A model generated the notes under the pieces. It saw nothing but the letters and a program-made list of their open reading frames with translations. It was not told where the DNA came from and ran no database searches. From positions 1 to 14,811 of the forward strand of contig JAFGOG010000309.1 in the NCBI GenBank assembly GCA_016926595.1: 14,811 nucleotides of DNA. The letters run 5' to 3'. How positions within the stretch are numbered: position 1 is the stretch's first letter; each line of letters starts with the position of its first letter. The translations under genes were made by a program, and so were the position numbers. Below, piece after piece: positions 7,428 through 14,721 of the stretch. This stretch comes from Anaerolineae bacterium (GTDB lineage: Bacteria > Chloroflexota > Anaerolineae > JAAYZQ01).

Positions 7428-8723
7428 TCAGGCCTGCTCCTGCGCCGTGGGGCGGGGGGGCTCCGCAACGGTGAGCTTTGCCAGCGAATCGCGAAAAGTA
7501 CGCAACTGCTCGTCATCTGGCGCCTGCGCCAGCGCTCTGTCGGCCTCGTTCAAAGCGGCCGCCATATAGTCTAATTTGACATAAGCTTTGGCAAGGGCGG
7601 TGTGGTATTCCACTTTTGCCGGCATCAGCCGGGCGGCTACCTGCCAGTGCGCGGCGGCCTTGGCCCACATGCCCATGTCCCAGTAATGCGATCCCTGGTC
7701 ATAGTAATCCAGGTCTGTTTGCAGATCAGGGTCGATGTCGGGGTTGTAGCGCCGCGTCATCCACTCGAACGCGGGAGCGGCGTCCATCAGCCACTTGAAA
7801 CAAAAAGCGACCAGGGCCAGCCGGACCAGGCCTGGCAGCAGCCCGCTGAACCCCACTACCAACCCCACCACCGCCGTCACAGCCAACAAGCCCACCACAA
7901 AGAGCGTGACAAAATAAGCGGCCCGGCTGCGCAGGACGAGGCCTAGGGCAAGCGCCAAACACAATACAGCCAGGGCTGCATTCATACCCACCAGGGTCTG
8001 CCCCAAGCGATCCAGGTTGGACTCGAGGCCTGCCAGGTGAAAGGCCGGCCCGATCAGGAACTTGATGGGGGATTCGCTCAGCCAGGCCGGCAGTTGACCG
8101 ATCTCGGCCATCCGCGATGCAAAGTACGCCTCGCCTGTGCCGACAACCCCCTGGAGGACCACGAACATGGCCAGCCATCCCAGCCATTGCCCGTCGCTCC
8201 GTTTCCGGTAGCGCAGCTCTACCAGCCGGCCGCAGTTGTCGCAGCGAGGCTCGTCGCCGCTGACCGACCCGCCGCAGTATGGGCAGCCGTACGGGTCGAA
8301 CTCTAGCGTCGTCGGAGAAGACCGAGGTGGTATCGAGGGCGCTGGAGTGGGTGCTGCCTGTAGATCGGGTTGGGCTGTGGGCGCTGGCGCCTGCACGGGC
8401 GGCTGCGGGGCAGAAATGGTCGGCTCCTGGCGGAGATCACCTAGATTGCGCAGATCCCCATCGGGGGATTGTTCGCTGCCGGCCAAAAAGCGCAGGCCTG
8501 CCTGGGCGGCGGCATTGTTGGGGTTGATGGCCAGCACATTCTCCAGGCAGATCCGCTGCTCCTCCGGATCGTCCACTATCCCGCTCAGCCACAACCAGGC
8601 CGGCTCGCTCCGCTCGTTCTGCTCGATCACCCGCAGCAACAGCTCGCGCGCTCGTTCCTTCTGCCCGGCACGGGCGGCGGAGATGCCATCTCGCAGCAGT
8701 TGTTTGAGCTCATTCTCTTCCAT
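7428..8723 (-). CDS. TPR and zinc-ribbon membrane protein of unknown function
   Basis: The 431-residue product is built in blocks. TPR-like helices occupy about 1-80 (A-R-E-L-L-L-R-V-I, with N-P-N-N turns). A Pro/Ala/Gln-rich linker runs 100-140. A zinc ribbon has C147-P-Y-C150 and C161-D-N-C164. Several hydrophobic spans lie around 180-195, 246-264, 270-292 and 296-312. A C-terminal TPR pair is at about 345-415. This layout suggests a membrane-anchored scaffold with cytosolic protein-binding ends. No catalytic motif is seen. Residues 86-98 (S-P-D-G-D-L-R-N-L-G-D-L-R) are encoded by a palindromic repeat related to one in the activase gene, at the edge of the flexible linker. The ATG at 8723 has only a weak SD. 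Function is unknown. Confidence 0.8.
   Translation of the reverse strand: MEENELKQLLRDGISAARAGQKERARELLLRVIEQNERSEPAWLWLSGIVDDPEEQRICLENVLAINPNNAAAQAGLRFLAGSEQSPDGDLRNLGDLRQEPTISAPQPPVQAPAPTAQPDLQAAPTPAPSIPPRSSPTTLEFDPYGCPYCGGSVSGDEPRCDNCGRLVELRYRKRSDGQWLGWLAMFVVLQGVVGTGEAYFASRMAEIGQLPAWLSESPIKFLIGPAFHLAGLESNLDRLGQTLVGMNAALAVLCLALALGLVLRSRAAYFVTLFVVGLLAVTAVVGLVVGFSGLLPGLVRLALVAFCFKWLMDAAPAFEWMTRRYNPDIDPDLQTDLDYYDQGSHYWDMGMWAKAAAHWQVAARLMPAKVEYHTALAKAYVKLDYMAAALNEADRALAQAPDDEQLRTFRDSLAKLTVAEPPRPTAQEQA
8431..8467 (-). repeat. Short palindromic repeat in coding sequence (copy A)
   Basis: Two AGATC units 20 bp apart are followed by an ATCCCC-ATCG-GGGGAT hairpin (8454-8469). It aligns without gaps to 2479-2515, about 25 of 37 identities by hand. 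The minus-strand reading is S-P-D-G-D-L-R-N-L-G-D-L-R, next to a proline-rich linker where extra residues would be tolerated. Confidence 0.5.
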
Positions 8724-8747
8724 GGCTGGCTCTTGACCCTGGTTCTT

Positions 8748-8765
8748 GCCAACGGTCCCGTTGGC
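8748..8765. promoter_or_regulatory. 18-bp inverted repeat, candidate operator or 5'-leader hairpin
   Basis: GCCAACGG (8748-8755) and CCGTTGGC (8758-8765) are perfect 8-bp arms with a 2-bp centre. It lies just downstream of the minus-strand -10 candidate, so it covers the expected transcription start of the TPR/zinc-ribbon gene. A dimeric repressor site is the simplest reading; no cognate regulator gene is in the window. Confidence 0.4.
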
Positions 8766-8771
8766 GCCAGG

Positions 8772-8800
8772 ATGATACCATCATTGCCCGAAAAACGCAA
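8772..8800 (-). promoter_or_regulatory. Candidate sigma-70-type promoter for the TPR/zinc-ribbon gene
   Basis: Read on the minus strand, TTGCGT (8800-8795) and TATCAT (8777-8772) are spaced by 17 bp. The -10 matches the consensus at five of six positions, the -35 only at TTG. The start codon at 8723 would lie about 40 nt downstream of the transcript start. Confidence 0.4.
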
Positions 8801-8805
8801 GCAGT

Positions 8806-8834
8806 TTGCCTGCAACCGATTCTTGGAGTATAAT
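8806..8834 (+). promoter_or_regulatory. Candidate sigma-70-type promoter for the UbiB-like gene
   Basis: TTGCCT (8806-8811) and a consensus TATAAT (8829-8834) are 17 bp apart. Transcription would begin near 8841. That leaves almost no leader for an ATG at 8849 and favours a later start codon for the UbiB-like gene. Confidence 0.6.
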
Positions 8835-8908
8835 ACCGCTGTTCAGCTATGAGCCCGACGACTCGATCAGTACTACCGTCGATGGCTGACCGCTCGGATG
8901 AGAGAGCC

Positions 8909-10603
8909 ATGCCAACTATTTCTCAGACTTTTCGTCACTTGCGCCGTTACCGCCAGATCGCGCGCATCCTGACCCGCTATGGCTTTGGACACATCTTGAC
9001 CCAGCTTGGCATTGGCCGGATGATCGCGCCTGGCCTGCAAAAGCTGCGTTTCAGCAGCGCCGAGATCCTGCGCGCCACCCCGGCCGAACGGGTCAGGATG
9101 GCCGTCGAGGAGCTGGGACCGACCTTTATCAAGCTGGGCCAGATCCTCAGCACCCGCGCCGACATCATCCCTCCCGACCTGATCAACGAGCTGGAAAAGC
9201 TGCAGGACACCGTCCCGCCGACGCCCTTTCCCCTAATCCAGGCCCAGGTCGAGCTTGAGCTAGAGCGCTCGCTCGAAGAGCTCTTCGCCGCCTTTGACCC
9301 CGTGCCGGTCGCTTCGGCCTCACTGGGCCAGGTCCATCTGGCGACCCTTGCTGGCGGCGAGGAGGTGGCGGTCAAGGTCTTTCGCCCCGGGATCGACAAG
9401 GTCATCGACGTTGATCTGGACATCCTATTGCAGGCGGCGGCGCTGGCTCAAAAGCGGACCGATTGGGGGCAATACTACGACGTCCTGTCGCTGGCTCACG
9501 AGTTTGCCAACACCCTGCGCCAGGAACAGAATTACGAACAAGAAGGCCACAACATGGATCGCTTCCGGCAGATCTTTGCCGGCGAGCCGTCTGTCCGCGT
9601 GCCCTCTGTTTACTGGGACACAACCACCCGCCGGGTCCTGACCATGGAACGGTTGGGGGGGGTCAAGATTACCGATCTGGAGGGGCTGGAGAGAGCCGGA
9701 CTTGACCCGGCCGTGATCGCCCGGCGCAACATCCACATCCTGCTCAAAGCAGTTCTGCAGGAGGGGTTCTTCCACGCCGACCCCCACGCTGGCAACTTTG
9801 CCGTACTGCCCGGCGAGGTGATCGGCATGATGGACTTTGGCATCATGGGCCAGGTCGATCCGGGCGCACGGCTAGGGCTTATCCAGCTTTTTGTCGGCCT
9901 TTTCCGCGGTGATGCGCAGCGATCTGTCGAGGCCCTGTCGAGCTTGGGCATTGCCACGCGCGCCGCCGACAAGCGCGTCCTGACCCGAGACATGGACCGG
10001 CTGCGGCTCCAGTACTACGGCCTGGAGCTGCGCAAAATCCGGGCTCGGACCTTTGTCGAGGATCTGATGGGGATTGCCTTTGCCAACCACCTGAGGATGC
10101 CCAGCAACCTGGTCCTTGTGTTCAAAACCATCGCCATGCTTGAGGGGATCAGCCTGATGTTGGATCCCGACATCAACGTTTTTCAGGAGGTAGAGCCCTA
10201 CGTCCGCGATGCGCTCCTCGAGCTCGAGTCACCCTTTTCCCGGGTCAAAAGACTCTCTGAGCAGTTGCGCGAGTCCACCGAGGCGACCCTGCTTCTGCCC
10301 AAACAGATCCACGCCCTGTTTGAGCAGATGGAAGACGGTGAGGCCGGTCTCAGCTTCCGGCTGCGCGGCCTGGAGGAGCTGACGGGGCGCCTAACTTCGG
10401 CGGCGAACCGGTTGGCGTTGGCCATCCTGGCAGCGGCATTTGTCGTCGGTCCGGCTCTGATCATCCCTTACCTCAAGCAGCTTTGGCCCTCTTGGCAGTC
10501 TCCAGCCCTGACTCTCATTTTGGGCGGTTTTAGCTTGTCGCTGCTGATTACAATGATACTGCTGTTGTCCATTTGGCGCGCGGGACGCCAGGGAAGGCGG
10601 TGA
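8909..10603 (+). CDS. UbiB/ABC1/ADCK-family atypical kinase-like protein
   Basis: From the ATG at 8909 the protein has 564 residues. The family's signature K-L-G-Q is at 75-78. A nucleotide loop A-S-A-S-L-G-Q-V-H (135-143) replaces the usual Ala-rich A-A-A-S form. V-A-V-K156-V holds the ATP-binding Lys. The catalytic stretch H-A-D-P-H-A-G-N is at 289-296, with Ala where Pro is usual, and the metal-binding D-F-G at 309-311. Two hydrophobic spans end the protein (about 515-535 and 540-560), a C-terminal membrane anchor as in UbiB. In other bacteria UbiB supports quinone biosynthesis; a role in quinone or lipid handling is inferred. ATGs at 8849 and 8882 are in frame, but the promoter at 8806-8834 and the GAGAG at 8902-8906 favour 8909. 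It is followed by the DUF456 gene after 3 bp. Confidence 0.88.
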   Translation: MPTISQTFRHLRRYRQIARILTRYGFGHILTQLGIGRMIAPGLQKLRFSSAEILRATPAERVRMAVEELGPTFIKLGQILSTRADIIPPDLINELEKLQDTVPPTPFPLIQAQVELELERSLEELFAAFDPVPVASASLGQVHLATLAGGEEVAVKVFRPGIDKVIDVDLDILLQAAALAQKRTDWGQYYDVLSLAHEFANTLRQEQNYEQEGHNMDRFRQIFAGEPSVRVPSVYWDTTTRRVLTMERLGGVKITDLEGLERAGLDPAVIARRNIHILLKAVLQEGFFHADPHAGNFAVLPGEVIGMMDFGIMGQVDPGARLGLIQLFVGLFRGDAQRSVEALSSLGIATRAADKRVLTRDMDRLRLQYYGLELRKIRARTFVEDLMGIAFANHLRMPSNLVLVFKTIAMLEGISLMLDPDINVFQEVEPYVRDALLELESPFSRVKRLSEQLRESTEATLLLPKQIHALFEQMEDGEAGLSFRLRGLEELTGRLTSAANRLALAILAAAFVVGPALIIPYLKQLWPSWQSPALTLILGGFSLSLLITMILLLSIWRAGRQGRR

Positions 10604-10606
10604 GCT

Positions 10607-11107
10607 GTGCAGGGACTGGGTGGCGATATTGTCCTGGGCCTCACCTTCGTTGTCATGTTCATAGGCCTGGTCGGCATTGTCCTGCCTGTACTGCCGGGGT
10701 CGATCCTGATCTTTGCCGCGGCGCTGTTCTATGCCCTGCTCGACGGCTTCCAGACGATCGGTTGGGTTACCCTGGTTGTGTTGGGCTTGCTGACGGCTGC
10801 CGCCACCACTGCAAGCCTGTGGGCCACCAGCATGGGGGCCAAGGCGGGCGGCGCCAGCGGTTGGAGCATCCTTGCCGGTATAGTGGGTGGGCTCGTCGGT
10901 TTGCTGTTCTTCAGCCTGCCTGGGTCGATCGTCGGCGCGTTGTTGGGCATGTTCCTGGTCGAGGTGCTCCGTGTCAAGGATTGGCGCAAGGCGCTCAAGT
11001 CTGGCGGCGGCTGGCTGATGGGCTGGCTGCTGTCGGTCATCTTTGAGCTTGGGATCGGGTTGGTCATGATCGCCATCTTTGTCTGGCGGGTAACCCTTCC
11101 TCGTTGA
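10607..11107 (+). CDS. DUF456-family integral membrane protein
   Basis: The 166-residue protein is almost wholly hydrophobic. Spans lie at about 8-28, 30-46, 52-74, 85-105, 107-122 and 137-160. The G-L-V-G-I-V-L-P-V-L-P-G stretch (20-31) and a second S-L-P-G-S (103-107) are the hallmarks of the DUF456 family, whose function is unknown. Glycine-rich G-A-K-A-G-G-A-S-G separates two halves that look like an internal duplication. The start is GTG, three bases after the UbiB-like stop, with AAGGCGG upstream inside that gene, so the two are translated as one operon. The pairing hints at a shared membrane role but does not define one. Confidence 0.82.
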   Translation: MQGLGGDIVLGLTFVVMFIGLVGIVLPVLPGSILIFAAALFYALLDGFQTIGWVTLVVLGLLTAAATTASLWATSMGAKAGGASGWSILAGIVGGLVGLLFFSLPGSIVGALLGMFLVEVLRVKDWRKALKSGGGWLMGWLLSVIFELGIGLVMIAIFVWRVTLPR

Positions 11108-11141
11108 TTCGCGACCGCAGAGTCCCAGAGCATCAGCAGAG

Positions 11142-11171
11142 TGGACTGATTCGCGGATCCTGTGCTATACT
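11142..11171 (+). promoter_or_regulatory. Candidate promoter for the GH99-like gene
   Basis: TGGACT (11142-11147) and TATACT (11166-11171) are 18 bp apart; the -10 matches five of six consensus bases. A strong GGAGGAAG (11180-11187) precedes the GTG start. A 9-bp direct repeat TGATTCGCG (11105-11113 and 11147-11155) brackets the upstream side of the promoter, 42 bp apart. Confidence 0.5.
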
Positions 11172-11195
11172 GGCCCATCGGAGGAAGAAGAACGC

Positions 11196-12521
11196 GTGTC
11201 ATTGCGCTGGAAAGCTGTATTGCTGGTCGGGCTGATCGGTTGCTTGCTCATCCCCGCCATAGGCCATTCCCCACTCGTCCAGGCGAGTGACGAACGGCTG
11301 GTCCTTGCCTTCTACTACGCTTGGTACGACAACAACACCTGGAGCTCTGGCAAGGTTCCCGATCTGCCTGCCGCCTTGTACACCTCTGCCGACCGCGAAG
11401 TGATGGCCCGCCACATTGACCAGGCCAAGGGCGCAGGGATCGATGCCCTTGTCCTCAACTGGTGGGGAAAAGGCAACCAGACCGAAAAGAACCTGTCGGC
11501 GTTGCTGGACCTGGCGGCCCAAAAAGGCTTTCGAGTTTCCGTCGATTTCGATCCCAATTCGCCCTTTATGAGTGGAACGGCCAGCTATGTAGACAACCTC
11601 CGTCACCTGCTCGCTGTCCACGCCGCCCACCCCGCCTACCTGCGTTACCAAGGCCGGCCGGTTATCTTTTTCTTCAACACCTCCCGCCTGCCGGTCGCCG
11701 CTTGGCGGAGCATCCGTGATCAGGCAGACCCCGGTCGCAACGCGGTGTGGATCGCCGAAGGCACTGATCTGAGCTATTTGTCTGTCTTTGACGGCCACCA
11801 CCTGTACAGCATCACCTGGACAAATCGCATCGCTCCGTCACAGACCTTGCCCTCCTGGGGTGAGCGAGTGCGCAAATACAACCGTGACCACGGCGCCGGC
11901 AAACTGTGGGTTGCGACAGTCATGCCCGGCTACGACGATCGCAAGGCGCGGTCAGGGGGCTTTTCCCGGTCGCGCGACGGCGGCGACTATTATCGCCAGT
12001 GCTGGCAGGCAGCCATCGCCAGCAAGCCCCACTGGGTGATCGTAAACTCGTTCAACGAATGGCCCGAAGGGACCTACATCGAGCCGAGCCAGGCCTACGG
12101 CAGCCTCTACCTGGATCTGACCCGCGAGTGGGCCGCCCGCTTTAAATCGGCCGATTTTTCGGTCACTGCGCCATCGCTTGCCGTCGCGCCAGCTCCTACA
12201 CCCACGCCCGCTCCCACTCCTACACCTCTCCCTCCCGACTATGCGGTCGAGGGCGGCTGGTTCTTTAGCCAGGGCAGCTCGACGCCAGGCGCGGGCTATG
12301 CCGTCACCAACGACGAGGAGATAGCCTTTTGGGACTTTTACCGCGACGGCGGCGCCTCGCTCACGCTTGGCTATCCGATTTCGGAGCGCTATCGCTGGCA
12401 GGATTTTGTCATGCAGAGCTTTCAGGAAGGGCTCTTGGCCTGGCATCCTGAGCTAACTTGCGTCTGTCGTCTCGACGCTTTCGACGAAGAGGCCCTTGCT
12501 GCCCTGCTACTGGGCCGCTGA
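11196..12521 (+). CDS. Secreted GH99-like glycoside hydrolase with C-terminal LGYP module
   Basis: The 441-residue product has a basic start (M-S-L-R-W-K), a hydrophobic core to about 22 and a probable signal peptidase I site V-Q-A|S (28-31). The catalytic part (about 35-312) starts A-F-Y-Y-A-W-Y and resembles family GH99, endo-acting alpha-mannosidases. F-N-E288-W-P-E291-G-T-Y-I-E (286-296) matches the family E-W-x-E-G-T-x-I-E motif with both catalytic acids in place. A Pro/Thr linker (331-347) leads to a small module (about 352-420) with L-G-Y-P-I-S-E and aromatic residues, seen in many Chloroflexota extracellular proteins and likely for wall or glycan attachment. GTG start with GGAGGAAG eight bases upstream and its own promoter. 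Action on mannan-like extracellular glycans is inferred. Conserved GH99 subsites beyond the motif were not checked. Confidence 0.75.
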   Translation: MSLRWKAVLLVGLIGCLLIPAIGHSPLVQASDERLVLAFYYAWYDNNTWSSGKVPDLPAALYTSADREVMARHIDQAKGAGIDALVLNWWGKGNQTEKNLSALLDLAAQKGFRVSVDFDPNSPFMSGTASYVDNLRHLLAVHAAHPAYLRYQGRPVIFFFNTSRLPVAAWRSIRDQADPGRNAVWIAEGTDLSYLSVFDGHHLYSITWTNRIAPSQTLPSWGERVRKYNRDHGAGKLWVATVMPGYDDRKARSGGFSRSRDGGDYYRQCWQAAIASKPHWVIVNSFNEWPEGTYIEPSQAYGSLYLDLTREWAARFKSADFSVTAPSLAVAPAPTPTPAPTPTPLPPDYAVEGGWFFSQGSSTPGAGYAVTNDEEIAFWDFYRDGGASLTLGYPISERYRWQDFVMQSFQEGLLAWHPELTCVCRLDAFDEEALAALLLGR

Positions 12522-12525
12522 GTTT

Positions 12526-12560
12526 CTCTGCTGCGCAGAGCGCGGCAGGCGATTTCTGCC
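12526..12560 (+). other. Two adjacent small hairpins between the GH99-like and hpt genes
   Basis: CTCTGC-TGC-GCAGAG (12526-12540) has a 6-bp stem and GGCAG-N7-CTGCC (12544-12560) a 5-bp stem. There is no T-tract, so simple intrinsic termination is unlikely. They could be 3'-end protection or leader structure; the evidence is structural only. Confidence 0.3.
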
Positions 12561-12600
12561 CGTAGAAAGCGAGTTGGGGGTATTCCGGGTGGAGGTGACC

Positions 12601-13137
12601 ATGCTCGAAGGGATCTTGGATCGCATTCTAATCGACGAAGCGACGCTCCAACGACGGGTGGGCGAATTGGGACAGGCCGTTTCGGCCGACTATCAGGGCA
12701 AGGATCTGGTGCTGGTGTGTGTTCTAAAGGGCGGAGTGGCCTTCCTGACCGATTTGATGCGCTGTGTCACCGTCCCGCACGAGATCGACTTTATGGCCAT
12801 CTCCAGCTATGGCGGCCGGCGGACCGAGAGCAGCGGCGTGGTTCGCATCCTCATGGACCTTCACGCCGACATCGCCGGGCGGCATGTCCTCCTCGTCGAG
12901 GATATCGTCGACAGCGGGCGGACGATTGACTATTTGCTGCGCGCGCTCCAGGCGAGAAACCCGGCCAGCCTGCGGGTCTGTACGCTGCTCAACAAGCCCT
13001 GCCGCCGCGTCGTCGATGTGCCGCTCGACTATGTCGGTTTTGACATCCCCGACGACTTTGTGCTGGGTTACGGGTTGGATTTTGACGAAAAGCACCGCAA
13101 CCTGCCCTTTGTCGGGGTACTGAAACAGGAAAGGTAA
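12601..13137 (+). CDS. hpt: Hypoxanthine phosphoribosyltransferase
   Basis: This enzyme makes IMP or GMP from hypoxanthine or guanine and PRPP in purine salvage. The 178-residue length is normal. V-L-K-G-G (41-45) is the family's PPi loop, and S-S-Y-G-G (68-72) the flexible catalytic loop. V-L-L-V-E-D-I-V-D-S-G-R-T (96-108) is the PRPP motif with its paired acidic residues, and N-K-P (131-133) and V-G-F-D-I-P (145-150) form the base-binding side. The ATG at 12601 has GGAGGTGA at 12591-12598. The open frame extends to 12496, but that extra part overlaps the GH99-like gene and is not homologous. The Nudix gene starts about 10 bp downstream, giving a small nucleotide-metabolism pair. Confidence 0.95.
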   Translation: MLEGILDRILIDEATLQRRVGELGQAVSADYQGKDLVLVCVLKGGVAFLTDLMRCVTVPHEIDFMAISSYGGRRTESSGVVRILMDLHADIAGRHVLLVEDIVDSGRTIDYLLRALQARNPASLRVCTLLNKPCRRVVDVPLDYVGFDIPDDFVLGYGLDFDEKHRNLPFVGVLKQER

Positions 13138-13147
13138 GGTTGTTTTG

Positions 13148-13681
13148 GTGTCGGCCTATCGCTATTGCCCCATCTGCACTGCCGGGCTAGTCTGGCGCGA
13201 ATCCGACGGACGCTCCCGCCAGATCTGCCCTGCCTGCGGCTTTGTCCACTACCAAAACCCCACTCCCGCTGCCGCTTGCCTGGTCGAGCGCGACGGCCGG
13301 GTGTTGATGGTGCAGCGCAAGTACCCGCCCTACGTCGGCGGCTGGACCCTGCCGGCCGGCTATGTCGAATGGGACGAGACCCCAGAGCAGGCTGCCGTCC
13401 GCGAGACGCAGGAAGAGACCGGCTTGCAGGTTGTGACATCCGGTCTGTTCGGCGTCTTTCCCTGGCACCACGAGTTCAACGACGGCCAATCGCACGACAA
13501 CGGCCTGCTGGTCGTCTACCTGGCCGCAGTGACCGGCGGCGAGCTACAGGCTGGCGACGACGCCCAGGACGTCCGTTGGTTTGCTGCCACTGCCCTGCCG
13601 GACCAAATCGCCTTTGCCAGCCATCGCGCGGCGCTGGCTGTCTGGCTCCAAACCATCGGCCACAGGCAGCCTGCAAAATAA
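13148..13681 (+). CDS. Nudix hydrolase with N-terminal zinc ribbon
   Basis: The 177-residue protein begins with a zinc ribbon (C7-P-I-C10, C27-P-A-C30-G-F-V-H-Y-Q-N-P), as in NudC-related and ADP-ribose-type Nudix enzymes. The full Nudix box is at 71-93, G-x5-E-x7-R-E-T-Q-E-E-T-G, with all metal-binding glutamates present. Such enzymes cleave nucleoside diphosphates linked to another moiety, X; NADH or ADP-ribose are likely candidates but the substrate is not evident. Start choice is between TTG at 13145 and GTG at 13148. GTG is preferred for its spacing from the TAAGG at 13135-13139. It follows hpt by about 10 bp and ends in a strong terminator. Confidence 0.92.
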   Translation: MSAYRYCPICTAGLVWRESDGRSRQICPACGFVHYQNPTPAAACLVERDGRVLMVQRKYPPYVGGWTLPAGYVEWDETPEQAAVRETQEETGLQVVTSGLFGVFPWHHEFNDGQSHDNGLLVVYLAAVTGGELQAGDDAQDVRWFAATALPDQIAFASHRAALAVWLQTIGHRQPAK

Positions 13682-13708
13682 GAGCCCGGCCACCTCTGGC
13701 CGGGCTCT
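13681..13708. terminator. Bidirectional terminator, perfect 12-bp stem
   Basis: AGAGCCCGGCCA (13681-13692) pairs perfectly with TGGCCGGGCTCT (13697-13708) around a 4-nt loop. The first base is the last base of the Nudix stop codon. On the minus strand the stem is followed by TTATTTT, a good U-tract for the SIMPL gene; the plus-strand side has only a weak T-rich tail. Confidence 0.85.
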
Positions 13709-13722
13709 CTGTCCTCGATACG

Positions 13723-14499
13723 CTAGGGCTCGATGTAGTAGCTTACCTGAATCTGGTAGCTGACTTCTACCTCGCCGATGCTCACGGAAGTATCTACGCC
13801 CATCCCCCGCTCGACAACGGCATAAAATCCCGGGCTCGAGCTGCCGATCACCTCGCTCATGGCCATCACTGGGCCAAGTGTAACCTCGCCCAGTCTTGCC
13901 AGGGCTTCGGCCCGTAGTTTGGCGTCGGCCATGGCCTTGGCCCGGGCATCGGCCAACGCGGCGTCCGGCTTTTCCACCGTAAAGCTGATGCCCCAAATAT
14001 TGTTGGCCCCCGCCTCGATGGCGGCGTCAATCACCTCGCCGACCAGGGACAGATCGCGGATGGTGACGGTGACATTGTTCGACACCGTATAGCCGGTAAC
14101 AGTTGCCCCGGTCTTGCCCATCTCGGTCACTGCCAGTTCCGGGGAGCGGTTGACCATGATGCTATAGTTGGTGGTTTGAATGTCCTTCTCCGGGATCCCA
14201 ACTACCTTCAGGGCAGCAAGGAGCGCCTTCATCTTGGCCTGGTTCTCGACGGAACCGTCGGCCACGGTGCCGGCTGTCGTCTCGACGCCGACCGTGATCC
14301 GGGCGATGTCAGGCGCGATGCTGGCTGTTCCTTGCCCGACGACGGTGATCGTCTGGGTTGCATTATACTTGACCTCGTTGGGTGCAGGCGTCTGCGCCTG
14401 CACCGCGGGTTTCATCTGGCCCATCGCCCAACCGCCTGCCAGGCCCAACGATGCGACCATGACGATGGCTACGGCTACGAACAAAACGCGCTTGAACAT
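13723..14499 (-). CDS. SIMPL-domain (DUF541, YggE-like) exported protein
   Basis: The 258-residue product starts M-F-K-R and a hydrophobic segment (5-25), an N-terminal signal or membrane anchor. A short linker leads to the SIMPL domain. I-T-V-V-G-Q-G-T-A-S-I-A-P-D-I-A begins its first strand, T-T-N-Y-S-I lies mid-domain, and G-Y-T-V-S-N-N-V-T-V-T and A-R-A-K-A-M-A-D-A-K-L-R-A-E-A-L are classic family stretches. The family is linked in other bacteria to envelope and oxidative-stress phenotypes; no enzymatic activity is known. Of two in-frame ATGs (14511 and 14499), the second is chosen because GGAGG at 14509-14505 lies five bases before it. A 13-bp inverted repeat (14531-14543) is in its leader. 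Confidence 0.88.
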   Translation of the reverse strand: MFKRVLFVAVAIVMVASLGLAGGWAMGQMKPAVQAQTPAPNEVKYNATQTITVVGQGTASIAPDIARITVGVETTAGTVADGSVENQAKMKALLAALKVVGIPEKDIQTTNYSIMVNRSPELAVTEMGKTGATVTGYTVSNNVTVTIRDLSLVGEVIDAAIEAGANNIWGISFTVEKPDAALADARAKAMADAKLRAEALARLGEVTLGPVMAMSEVIGSSSPGFYAVVERGMGVDTSVSIGEVEVSYQIQVSYYIEP

Positions 14500-14504
14500 G
14501 TTGA

Positions 14505-14509
14505 CCTCC
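14505..14509 (-). promoter_or_regulatory. Ribosome binding site that decides the SIMPL gene start
   Basis: GGAGG on the minus strand ends five bases before the ATG at 14499. It overlaps the earlier ATG at 14511, which has only a weak AGGAA upstream, so initiation at 14499 is more likely. Confidence 0.55.
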
Positions 14510-14659
14510 ATTTCCTGCTGTTTTCTCCACCGCGATTCTCGCGTGTGCCAGTCATAGACGCTGCAGGGCCAGCAAAGGTTCCGCGAAAAATCTGGACGGT
14601 GAACCCCACCTCTATGGACGATGGCCTTTGGTTCGATGGCCGCCCAGGCATAGAAGCAT

Positions 14660-14702
14660 GCAAAAGGCGCGAAGGACCTTTCGTGTCCTCCGCGCCCTTG
14701 GC
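14660..14702. repeat. Long hairpin repeat, possible terminator or dispersed intergenic element
   Basis: Arms at 14660-14677 and 14685-14702 can pair over 18 positions with one mismatch and two wobble pairs around a 7-nt loop. The arms are rich in CGCGAAGGAC/GTCCTCCGCG. It lies between the partial minus-strand gene at the right edge and the SIMPL gene, with a TTTTG next to it on the minus strand. The wording resembles dispersed AAGGCGCGAAGGA-type palindromes of environmental bacterial genomes, which I recall but cannot verify here. Confidence 0.55.
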
Positions 14703-14721
14703 GTCTTTTGCGGCATAATGC

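Noticed and set aside
10217..10228. 12-bp palindrome CTCGAGCTCGAG
   Set aside because: It encodes a Leu-Glu repeat in the UbiB-like gene and is readily explained by codon choice.
12190..12235. Short tandem-like repeat of Pro/Thr codons
   Set aside because: It is the coding sequence of the linker of the GH99-like protein, not an independent DNA repeat.
13165..13917. 250-residue plus-strand open frame overlapping the Nudix gene
   Set aside because: Arg/Pro-rich shadow frame that runs through the perfect terminator stem and into the antisense of the SIMPL gene.
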